A stretch of 64,000 nucleotides of DNA, from the NCBI RefSeq assembly GCF_004379255.2, contig NC_056046.1, positions 12,276,001 to 12,340,000 on the forward strand, written 5' to 3'. Position 1 is the first letter of the stretch; every line of letters begins with the position of its first letter. Below the pieces are notes generated by a model. That model worked only from the letters and a program-made list of their open reading frames with translations, made no database searches and had not been told where the DNA came from. This DNA comes from Salvia splendens. Taxonomy: Eukaryota > Streptophyta > Magnoliopsida > Lamiales > Lamiaceae. This document shows positions 45,571 through 56,435 of the stretch, piece by piece. A program made the translations under genes and the position numbers.

Positions 45571-46861
45571 CAAATTTGAGACTATGAGAATTAATTCCGT
45601 AAGCTACGGAAGGAAGGAAAGTGTTGGTCGTGTTAGCAGTGTTCAATAAATGATTAAATTGGACTTTTAATAGTCAAGGTAAGAATCCTAATTTACTTAA
45701 GTAATTAAATCCAAGAGGATTTAAATTTAAAATTGGACTTATGATAATTTAGATCGCGTGAGCCGCTAATTAAAGTATCGAAATTCTTTATAGACTCCCC
45801 TAATGTTTTACCAAATAAAATAGTGGGTAATCATTAGAGATAAAAAAAATCGAGGAATTTAACTAATACTCGAGAAATTCGGTGAAATTCCCGAATTAAG
45901 TAAATCGCTTGATTTAATGATTACAGATTTATGGATTCAGAAAGAAGGAAGTAAAAATAAGCACACGCTTAGGAATGCATACACGCTAAATAAATAATTA
46001 CTTAAGCCTAAAGTAAGTATATTATTTGTTTATGAAGGGGCGTCGTCGCACGGCAAGTAAAATCCAGTCAAGGGACATCATTTGAAAGTTTAAGCGAACA
46101 AGGTGGGCTTTTCTTTCAAAACGTGATTTTATGTGAAAACGTGAATATTTTTTAGATGAGTTGTCATGCCTTGTTTTATTTATGATTACATATCTGTTGG
46201 TTATGCCAACCAAGTTAAATCGAATTCGGGTCCCAGTAGGACAGCAAACCCTACTCGGACTAGTGTACACATAGGGATCGTGTGCTAGCGCCAGAGTTGG
46301 CCGGTCCAGTGACCGTCGTGGAATGTGGCCACATTCCCGGTTCACACAAATCAGATATGGTATTTCTTGAGAAGTTATATGACTGTGCAGTCTACTTTTG
46401 AAAAAAGAAAAAGTTTTAGTGGCCGGGAATTATTTTCAGAAAAACCCCGAGCTCACTCAAGTTTGGCTGACAACTAAATAAGAAAAGTTTTCGGCAATGA
46501 GCCCACTGAGTATACCAAGTACTCAGCCCTACATATTGTTTTCTTAATGTGCAGATTGATTGTGGTCATAGCAAAGGAGGTGTTGGGGAAAGAAAATTAA
46601 ATAAGTAGTGAGGTAGCTGATTTAATATGTCTTCACAAATATTACTTCGTCTTGATACCTTCCGCTGCAAAGTTAAGAACTGCTTTAGAAAAGACTATGC
46701 ACTAGTGAACTACTCTGATTTCGATGTGGTTGTACCCTTCTCACATTAAGATTATGTTTCCCTTGAATTGAGTATTTAATTACGATGAGCTTGAGACCAT
46801 TTAGTAAGTTTAGTCGCGAAATAGCTACAGTTTCTTTTATTAGGGAGTGGTGGTCGTGACA

Positions 46862-47396
46862 CATTGAGAAGAAAAATGAAATCTATTAACATTATAACAA
46901 AGAATTAAAGTGAAATATAGGGAAATCTTAGTATGGGATTTTTTTAATATTATGCTCATCACACATTTTTTTTCCTAATTTTGCAGCATATAACATTATA
47001 TTTTCAATTATAATCACTTAAAAATTTAAATGATTATTCAGAGTGATTATTTATGATTAGATATTTCATTATGAATTATACTTTATATAAATGAAGACAT
47101 TTAAAGGTGTTCGTTTGAAAAGTTTGAATTTTCCCAACAATAATTCCCTATTATATTTTATTTTAGAAGTAAATAAATGTAAAGTAAAAGTTTGAATTTT
47201 AATTAATTTTTGGGCGTGACAATTGACAACTAATTTTATTCCCATGGCATGATAATCTTGTAGATGGAAAAATAAGTAAAGAAACAAAAAATAATACCTA
47301 AATGAGAAAAGACAGTATGTATTACTTCTTAATACAATAAAAATGAAATTGAAGAAGAATTGGTAATGAAACGCTACCGTATTTGGTGCACAGCAG
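46862..47396. other. AT-rich DNA, then hAT-flanking paralogous segment
   Basis: Nothing identified until about 47330. From there to 47396 it matches the reverse complement of 34.90-34.98 kb. Confidence 0.5.
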
Positions 47397-50300
47397 TAGG
47401 GATGTCAATATAACCCGGACCCGATGGGCTAGCCCGAATAGCCTGGTAAAAATATAGGGTTAGGGTTGCAATTTTGTAGCCCGACTTTGAAATCGGGCTA
47501 TTCGGGTTGACCCGGTCGGGCTGCGGGTTGGCCCATCGGGTTGCTATTTTAAAAAAAAATTAATATTAATATTTAGGGATTTAACTTCATCTAGGGTTTC
47601 TTATCTTATATTGATGCGCAACCTTTTTCTAAATCCAACTCTCTCACATCTTTCTCAAATCTCAGATTGCCTTTTTCTCAAATCCAACTCCGTCACGTCT
47701 TTCTCAAATTGAAGATCAGGTAACTTGCTCCTCTTATCTCCCTACTCCTCATACTTTAATTATCATATTTGGAAATTCTTACCTGATTTGTTTTCTAATT
47801 ATCAGGGCCATTGTGGTTCTTGTTGTGCTTTCGGTGTTGAGTTAAGGTGAAAAACGATACTGAGTTTTTCCTTTCCTTTACTTATTCTTCGTAGCTATTC
47901 TTTAGATACAATGGTACATTTGAATTATATTGAAATCATGTCTGATAACACTTTTGATCTAATCATACAAGTAATAAAGTATTTTTTTACTTTAGTTATT
48001 CCTCTTCGACTACAATTTAAGGCTCTCCCTCTTATTTTCTTCTTTGCTATGATGAAATTCATTGAAAGAACAAAGACTGTTTTAGCAAGAATATAGTATG
48101 TCAAAGAAATTTAATTAGACTAACCTCATTTATTAACCGATTATATTTTGTGTTGTATTTTTAATACTTATTATACTTAACCGAGAATCTTTATATAACT
48201 TGATTCCATTGCATCAGCTGAAACTTGCGTTATTATAAATTTTGATAACGTCAGTATGGTCCATGGTTATTCTATTTATTAACATTAGACCTCCCATTTT
48301 TGTTTCTTTTGTTGTATTTCAATCAAACAGTGTGACATTTAACTTGACGCCAGAACTCATTCATCAGGTATGCTTTCTTCTCTCACATTTGAGCATTCTT
48401 ATTTCCACACCTCGAAGTTGAAGACTGTTCTATTAATATATAGATTTTGTTTTCTACTTTTTATGTTGCAGTTGATCGATATGGAAGACTCATCTCCAAG
48501 TTTTGTTGAGGGAATTCAAGAAAGTGATGAAGATGTACAGATTCTAGATTATTCTAAAATTAAGAAAAGGAAAACATCTGACGTTTGGAATCACTTTACG
48601 GAGGCAAAAGAGCCCAATAAGGATGGAAAGTTTACCGTCACGTGCAATCACTGTGATCAAGTATACACATATGAAGGTACAAAACACGAAACTTCTACTT
48701 TTAGTCGTCATTTGAGGGTGTGTGAGAAAAAATCAATGTTTGGAAATTTGAATGTTATGTTCCGTGATCATGAGGGTAAGTTAAATGCTAGGTCTAAAGT
48801 AATAGACCCAAAAATTTGTCGGGAGATGATGACTAAGATAATGGTTGCACATGAACTTCCATTGAATTGGGTTGAATTTGAACATGTGAGAGCTTATCAC
48901 GCTTATTTGAACTCTGATGTAAAATTCATCTCGAGAAATACTCATGCCGCTGATGTGATAAACTTGTATAATTCTGAAAAGGAGAAACTAATGATTAGAC
49001 TGAATAATCTTTCTGGGATGTTGTGCTTAACTTCAGATGTTTGGACTGCATGCACTAATTCGGGTTATATTTGTTTGACTATGCATTATGTGGACGATAG
49101 ATGGAAATAAAATAGCAAAATACTTGCCTTTTGTTCTATGCCTCCTCCGCATGGTGGACCCGAATTAGCTCAAAAGATTTTTGATATATTGGTAAATTGG
49201 AAGATAGAGAAGAAAGTTTTTTCTTTAACTTTGGATAATGCATCTGCCAATAATACTATGGTTCAAATTTTGAAGACCAGGCTTCAAATACAAAACTCAT
49301 TATTGTGCAAGGGTGAATATTTTCATGTTAGATGTTGTGCACATATCTTGAACCTTATTGTTCAAGAAGGGTTAAAAGTTGCTTGTGATGCTACAGAAAA
49401 GATTAGAGGCAGTGTTAAATATGTAAAAGCATCTGAAGGCAGATTGATGAAGTTTAAGGAATGTGCTAAAAAATTTGGTGTTGAATTCACTTCTTCACTT
49501 TGCTTGGATGTGCCTACTCGTTGGAATTCCACATATTTGATGCTTTATAGTGGAATTAAATACCGGCATGTTTTTGATATGTTGCGATTTGAAGATTTGA
49601 ATTATACGCAATGCCCGACAGAGGAAGAGTGGGTAAGAGGAGAAGTGATGTGTAGATTCTTAAAGCCATTTTATAATATCACTACTTTGATTTCTGGTTC
49701 ATCATACCCTACTTCCAATCTCTATTTATGGAAATCTGGAAGATTGCATCTTTATTGAATAAAATGTCCGAATATCAAGATGCAGTGGTCAAGTCTATGG
49801 CTCTTAAGATGAAACTGAAATTTGATAAATATTGGAAAGAGTATAGTGAAATACTCTCTATAGGAGCAGTGCTTGATCCGAGAATGAAGTTCAAAGTTTT
49901 GGATTATTTTTATTCAAGAATTGATCCTCTTACAAGCAAGGATAAAATTTTGAAGCTGAAGATGAAATTGTATGCTTTATATGATGAGTATAAGAAAAGG
50001 GGTGTTGGGGTATCTTTATTTAAAGTTCCTCAAGCTAGTAGTGGAAGTTCTCGTTCTCAAGTCAGAGAACTTGAATTCATGGGTGAAGAAGTAAGGGGAG
50101 GAGAAATTAATCAAGCATTGTTGAATTTGGAGGAAGACGACTTTGCTGTAAGTTTTTTTTCAAATATTTCATGTACTTTTGTAAGTTAATTTTTATTCAA
50201 ATATTTCATGCATTTATAGTTGTGCTTATTTTATTTATGACTTTGACTATTTTCTAATATTAACGTTGTAGATATATAAGAATCAAGCAGGTGCAACTTC

Positions 50301-51115
50301 TGAAGCAAAGTCACCGTTGGATGTTTGTTTGGAGGAAGGTCAGATGGCTGAAAATGGTGAGCTTATTTACTCAAGTATTAGAGAGATAATGCATCCCGCT
50401 TTGGAGAACTTTCTACAATGGCATGTGATGTGCTAAGCATTCCTATAACAACGGTAGCATCAGAATCTTCATTGAGTATTGGAGCGCATGTTTTGAATAA
50501 ATACAGAAATAGGCTCCTTCCTGAAAAAGTGCAAGCTCTTATTTGTTTACGTAATTGGTTGCGTGGATATTCCAATGGTAAGTTTTTTTTTATCTTAAAT
50601 TATCAAAAACTATATAATATCTTTTTTTTGGTAAGTTTTTTTTATCTTAAATTATCAAAAACTATATAATATCTTTTGTTTTAATAGATGATGAAGACTA
50701 TGAGCTCGATGCCAATGATCCAGTTGATGCTTCAAACGTTATTGATGTGGAAGAGCGTCATTCAAATGCTTAGATTTTATTTTAATTGTACTTTGTTGTT
50801 TCTCTTAAATATGTAATGGGCTAAACCTTGGTGATATTTGACTACTTATCGTACTGTAATATCTTTAGTTTTAAGTTTGAACATAGATTGACATGAAAGT
50901 AGTTTATATGTAGCTCACTTAGTGTTTTGACTATGCGAGCTTTTTGAAAACACTTTGGCCCGAATAACCCGACGGGTTAGCCCGAAACCCGAAGGGTTAG
51001 CGTTAAATTTTTACAACCCGAAAAAATCATAACCCAAATAGCCCGTACCCGAATGACCCGACAACCCGATCGGGTTAGCCCGAATCCAAACAGGTTGACC
51101 CGATTGACGTCCCTA
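47397..51115 (+). mobile_element. hAT element with BED-finger transposase, decayed
   Basis: Terminal inverted repeats TAGGGATGTCAAT and ATTGACGTCCCTA. Left flank CACAGCAG (47389-47396) and right flank CAGAGTAG (51116-51123) match at 6 of 8 bases. Both ends carry many ACCCGA / TCGGGT motifs (GGGTTGACCCGG, CCCGAATAGCC), typical subterminal binding sites. A broken transposase gene lies inside. 3719 bp. Confidence 0.88.
48481..50773 (+). pseudogene. hAT transposase with BED zinc finger, several lesions
   Basis: Starts MEDSSPSFVEGIQ at 48481 after a splice acceptor. A BED-type finger follows (SDVWNHFTEAKE...CNHC...HLRVC), then the catalytic region (LTSDVWTACTNSGYICLTMH; MPPPHGGPELAQKIFDIL; SLTLDNASANN; RCCAHILNLIVQEGL; LDVPTRWNSTYLML) and the C-terminal dimerisation domain ([40 protein letters not shown]). 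Lesions: an in-frame TAA at 49108-49110 where the family continues, a one-base loss near 49725 (…NLYLWKSG versus MEIWKIASLL), and a frame change with probable deletion near 50.40 kb. Later exons are bounded by introns at about 50150-50270 and 50579-50688. It cannot make a full protein. Confidence 0.92.
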
Positions 51116-51348
51116 CAGAGTAGAGGATCCTTCTCCGAAATAATTAGGCATAAAAATTAAAAGATGTTAATTTGTGATTGATTGATGGTAATCATTCACA
51201 AAAGTTGAAATGAGGTAACCCAAAAGAAATGATGCAATAAAAGTAAAGTAAAAATTGCAGCCTGACTCGAAAAAGTGAGAAAATAGAGTACTCCTCTTTT
51301 ATGAGTTTTTATCTTTTATTTGAAATGAAAAAAAGAAGGTTTTTATTA

Positions 51349-52123
51349 GAGCATCCACTATGGATAGGCGCGGCGGTAGCCGCGAGGCGCGGCGGTGGGG
51401 CGGCGGATTATAGTGGAGAAGGTGTCCGGCCCGGGGGTGGACGCGGCGAGGGGGGGAGACGCGGCGGACGCGCGATAGCCGTGTGCGCGGCGATGTCGCG
51501 GCGAGGGGTCTATAGCCGCGCCTATAGGCGCGGCGGCTATAGTGGAGTGCACCGCCGCGGCGAATTCGCCGGTCCCGAGAAATCTCTCCTTTGAGCTTCT
51601 CTGCTGCTAATTTACTGGTAAATTTCTTCCTTACTATGTTAGAGCTACTTGATTTTGGGGTTTATATTTTGCTAGCTGTGTTTCTATTCCACTACAGCAA
51701 TAATTAAACATTGAAAGTGTTCGGTTTTCTGTTTAATCTACTCCATGTTAGTATATGAAGGTGTTGGCATGGCTGTGGAGCTAAAAGAAGACGAGAAGGA
51801 GGAGAAGGAGGTGAAGAAGAAGACGACGAGGAAGCCGACTCCGACACCGAGTAGGCGGTGACGGATTTTTTAGTTGTATTTTATTTTACATATTCGTTGT
51901 AAAATTTTACCGGTTTGAAATACAACGAATATTCGGCCCTAATAATTACCTAATTTTCTATTTATTTATAATGCGATTATTTTAATTATAAAATTTTGGG
52001 GCTATTGGAAGTGTCCACTATAGTGGCGGAAATAGAATTTTGGGGCTATGGACAACAAAACTGGGGCTATAGACAAAAACTGGGGCGGGGCTATTGGGCG
52101 TGTCCACCTTGTAGTGGACACTC
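51349..52123. mobile_element. PIF/Harbinger-type MITE upstream of the GH17 gene
   Basis: Ends GAGCATCCACTATGG and TTGTAGTGGACACTC are imperfectly inverted, TTA on both sides (51346-51348, 52124-52126). GC-rich near the left end with runs of GGCGCGGCGG. It ends 78 bp before the ATG at 52201. Related in style to the element at 32493. Confidence 0.78.
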
Positions 52124-52200
52124 TTAAGAGACACTGACTCAGAGAGACAAGGTTCAACAGTCAAAATAACGTCACTCTCTCTTCACCGTCATTGCTAACA

Positions 52201-54727
52201 ATGGAGCTAATATATCCCCTCCGCCGCTCCTTCTCGCTCCCGATTTCCCTCTTCTCAGGTAAAATTAGCTCTGGATAAATAATTTCTTCATTTCTCTGAA
52301 GCTCACATTATTAAGTAATTAACACTGCACATATATATTTATGAAGCGGCATTGCTGTTGAATGCGGCATCTCCGCTGGGAATCAACTACGGCCAGATCG
52401 CAAACAACCTCCCCCACCCCGAATCCGTGGTCCCACTCGTCAAATCCATCGGCGTTCGCAGCGTCAAGCTCTACGACGCCGACCCCCGAGTCTTAAAAGC
52501 CTTCGCCAACACCGGCGTCGAATTCATCGTCGGCCTCGGCAACGAATACCTCGCCCGAATGCGCGACCCCAAGCAGGCCCTCGCCTGGGTCAAGTCCAAC
52601 GTCCAGTGCTACCTCCCCGCCACCAAAATCACCTGCATTGCCATCGGCAACGAAGTCCTCACCCTCAACGACTCCGCCCTCTCCTCCAACCTCCTCCCGG
52701 CGATGGAATCCATCCACACCGCCCTCGTCTCGTTAAACCTCGACAAACAGGTCTCCGTCTCCACCGCACACAACCTCGCCGTGTTAGACGTCTCCTACCC
52801 GCCCTCCGCCGGCGCATTCCGCCGCGATCTGGCGCCGAAGCTCTCCTGCATCCTCGACTTCCACAGCAAGGTCGGATCTCCCTTCCTCGTCAACGCATAC
52901 CCCTTCTTCGCCTACAAATCGAACCCTAAGCAGGTGCCGCTCGACTTCGTGCTGTTCGGGCCGGGCTCGGGGATGGTGGACCAGGGATCGGGCCTCCGCT
53001 ACGACAACATGTTCCACGCGCAGGTCGACGCGGCCTACGCGGCCATCGAGAAGCTAGGGTATAAGAAGGTGTGCCTGCAGATCTCGGAGACGGGGTGGCC
53101 GTCCAAGGGGGACGCCGACGAGGCTGGGGCCACGCCGGATAATGCGCGCAAGTACAACGGGAATTTGCTGAAGCTGGTCGCCGCGAAGAAGGGGACGCCG
53201 ATGAGGCCGAATGCGGACTTGAATGTGCACGTTTTCGCCTTGTTTAATGAGAATCAGAAGCCCGGCCCGGCCTCCGAGAGGAATTTCGGGCTGTTTAAGC
53301 CCGATGGCACGCCGGTTTATAATTTGGGGTTCAATACGACGGGATTGGTGAGTACCAACTCTTCGGTGTCTGATGGCGTCCCGGCGTTGTCAGGGTTCTC
53401 GCCGGTCGGCGCCGACAACTCTTCCAACGGCTACTTGGCAATTACTGCCGACGACGCGGTCAGTCTCTCTCTCTCTCTCTCTCTCTCTCCAGTTTTACTG
53501 CGATCTAGATTGCTGCCGCTGTTGCACTAATCGGATAGGAACATTTTGATTATTTGAGGTGATTGTAGATTAGATCTCTAGTTTATTGAAGTAGGAATTA
53601 AATACTAGGATCAAATGGTGGAGGAAGGTTTTCTGGATCTTGAATTCTTGATATGAGAAAACGAATACAACGTTGAACTAGGTTGTGATTGGAGTGAGTT
53701 GAATTCAACCAAGCACAGTATATGATTATATCATCGAAACACAATTGCTAGGAGTTTCATTATTAAGGAAAAAGAAGGGAAGAAGGATCTCATTTGACAG
53801 TTGAAGCTTGCTTAGGATCTGAAGAAAGGATTTAGAATGTTATGCATAGTCTATATTCCAGCCATCAAGTTGGGGATATTAGAAATCTGTGTTCGGTTTT
53901 TTTGGCTAGTGTGGTAATGTAGAAAACTATCAGTCGGTTGTTGTTCTAGTGCTACTGGATTTACGGGAAAAACCTACTGAAATGATGTAATTTCATTTGA
54001 GTTAGGAGATGACTAGAAGGGTATAGAACATATCACCAAGAAATGCATCTATATATATATGACTGCTTATTCGAAATCAGACTATATCATGCCTTATTCT
54101 TCTTGGATGTCACAGCCTTATGATTTTTCCTCACACTAAATCCCTCCCACCATGTTGTATTGCTTTTGAAGGTGAATCTTTCTTATTGAGAATGTGAATC
54201 TTCTCGCGCGTAGTATGTGCGAGAGGGTAGTTTTGTTCCCTTTACCAAATTGGTTTAAAATTAGCTTAGGTAAATTTGTATTGAGACATAAAGGTAGATA
54301 CCAAAAAAATACTACTCTCTTTATGGTTTATGTTTAGGCTAACAGATATTGGTGTAGGCAGAACGATAATGTTTCAGACTTTCAGCAGTATATATGGATG
54401 GATATACTCTTATTTGCAAAGTCTCCACATGGTTTACTTTTTACCCAATTGGTATATATATGTGGTTGAAAGTTAAAGTTGTAGCAAAATGGCGCTTGGT
54501 TCATCGAAATAGGAAAGTACTAGCATCTAGATGAAGGGATATCCAACATATTGCTTTTACAATGCCATGGCTATTAATACTCATTTATGATAGAAAATCT
54601 GAGGATTAGAGTTGCTGTTGATTGCTGAAGATGTGCTCTGCTTAATTTGCAGGAGAGACTTCCTTTCCAAGGGGCATTATCAATTTTGTGCCTGATGGTT
54701 TCAGCCTTAGTAGCATTTCATCTCTGA
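52201..54727 (+). CDS. GH17 glucan endo-1,3-beta-glucosidase, GPI-type
   Basis: Exons 52201-52258, 52347-53458 and 54653-54727 (TGA), GT-AG borders in frame; 414 residues. Signal peptide MELIYPLRRSFSLPISLFSA..., mature protein from about GINYGQIANNLP. The GH17 catalytic pair is visible: E122 in IAIGNEVL (acid/base) and E267 in QISETGWPSKG (nucleophile). NVHVFALFNENQKPGP..ERNFGLF is the usual end of the barrel. No X8 (CBM43) domain. The last exon encodes ERLPFQGALSILCLMVSALV plus AFHL, a hydrophobic GPI-attachment tail. Such enzymes hydrolyse callose-type beta-1,3-glucan in the cell wall. If the second intron is retained, the frame ends with a Leu/Ser tail at 53530 instead. Exon 2 is much more GC-rich than its surroundings, common for this family. 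Confidence 0.9.
53464..53489 (+). repeat. (CT)n microsatellite at the second intron donor of the GH17 gene
   Basis: About 13 CT units begin five bases after the GT donor at 53459. Length variation there could affect splicing. Confidence 0.9.
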
Positions 54728-56435
54728 TCATAATTCCAAGGGAATCAATCTACAGAGACAACTTGAAAAGGAAGAACAGGGGGCTTCAGATTAGGAAAAG
54801 GCAGATTCCATTGTCATATTTTTCTTATCCTTCACTCGAACACGACAAAGCAGCTTATGTACCGCTTCCTTTTGCAGTGTGGAGTAAGCCCACGAGGGTT
54901 GAGGCGACATCCTCATTAGTGGTATGAAGAATTTTTAGGAAGGCCGTCTAAATTATTTGAGTGATGTGCATTGATCCTTATTACTTTAGGATAGCATTGA
55001 GTCTTGCTTTTTCCTCTGTATTTTTTTCTTGTCTAGGGTATGAGCTCTAAAAGCACATGTTCAATCATCTTCTTCTTGTTATTACCCTAGATTTAGTTTT
55101 ATGTTGTGGATCATGGACCCCCACTATTATTTATTTCACCTCTTTAATTATTATTATGATTCGTTTTTGATGAATTGGGATCCTATGTTAAATATTATTC
55201 GTTCATCCTGAAATTTATACTCCGCTTTCTAATCATCTCATGATGTTGTCTGAAAATTCGGTTAGTGACTTTCTAATCACTTCATGATGTTGCATTTCAA
55301 TTTTATTATTTATTAGTATTGTTTTTCTAAAGATATTGCTGAATGCACATTACATATCAAAATGTGAGATTGTTTTGCCCCTGATTTAATTTTGTGGGTT
55401 GCAAATAGATCGAAAATAACCATAGATGAAAAAGCGGTGCAAAAGAAAAAATATGTGGGGAGTGGAGAGTTTGGACTGTCGAACAACCTCGAATCAAATT
55501 ATTGAATGGAAAGAGAGAGAAAACAGTCCCCTTTGCATTTATTTTATGCTGAATCATCTTTCTCAATGAGGGGAGGATTCATTTAACTGAATATTGAAAA
55601 GTAGAATTGTACATTGGATAAGAATATACGTACATTAATCGGCAATCAATTCTTTATAAAAAGTGAAATGGTATGAACTTTAAAATTTAAGCAAGTACGA
55701 GAAATTTGGCGCGTGGCCGAGAAACAACTGGCCCTTTGCCGTCCCATCCCGGCCCGCACCTCCCCCTGGCTGATGCTCTAAAGCTGGATACATTAAAGTT
55801 GCATTCTCAACTTTTTGCTTTAATTAAATAGTAACTAGAAAACTGCTGCTGGTTCAGAATCACAATGCATGAACAGTTTCAGTCGATATACTACTGAGAG
55901 TTCCATGTGCACACCACAAACACAACTAACTTTTCATGAGAGAGAGAGAGAGAGAGAGACTTTATCTACTAGTAGGAGTATCTAGTAAATTTAACAATTT
56001 TCTGACTTTCTCAGATTTGGTAGGCGTTTTATTTCAAAAGAATAGAAAAGCAAGCCAGAACTTTTTCGATTAGGTAAAACTAAAGTAAGTCCTAAATCAT
56101 CACTGCAACCAAGGAATGACTGCAGATTAGATCAACTACCTTGCCTCATCCACAACTTGCCTACAAAATTTGAATCCCTTGCAAATAATAGATAGTATCA
56201 TATATATGCCTTTCTTGTGTACGGTCCCCATCTCTTGTGTGGATTGCACTGCAGTTCTATTTTCACACACATTTGCCGTTAGCACGGCTAAAAATACCTT
56301 TGCCCACTGTCATCTCCAGCGCGGGTTTGCTTTATCAAACAGGTAGCATGATATCCTTCTAGAGCAAAAAGAGCATCAGCCACACATCACAAAGGAACAA
56401 GATGCTCTGATGGCTCATAAGATGTTCCTTTGGAA
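54728..56435. other. 3' UTR of the GH17 gene and intergenic DNA
   Basis: The first several hundred bases are probably 3' UTR. A (GA)n microsatellite lies at about 55938-55959. No other feature was supported. Confidence 0.5.

Larger units (their letters stand above)
35410..46861 (+). mobile_element. Probable degenerate gypsy LTR (Tekay/Del-like) split by the MULE
   Basis: Without the MULE (36464-44767) the stretch is about 3.1 kb. TATA-like boxes (CCTATATATGCGG at ~36021; TATAAATAGG at ~36383) occur in the first part. The distal part has the CACTGAGTATACCAAGTACT motif and ends GTGGTCGTGACA, both typical of long Tekay/Del LTRs. The 5' end is uncertain and no target duplication was found. Arg/Pro-rich open frames at 44.85-45.36 kb on both strands are attributed to GC-rich non-coding DNA. 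Confidence 0.4.

Noticed and set aside
52493..53017. Antisense and alternative frames over GH17 exon 2
   Set aside because: GC-rich shadows of the catalytic-domain exon.
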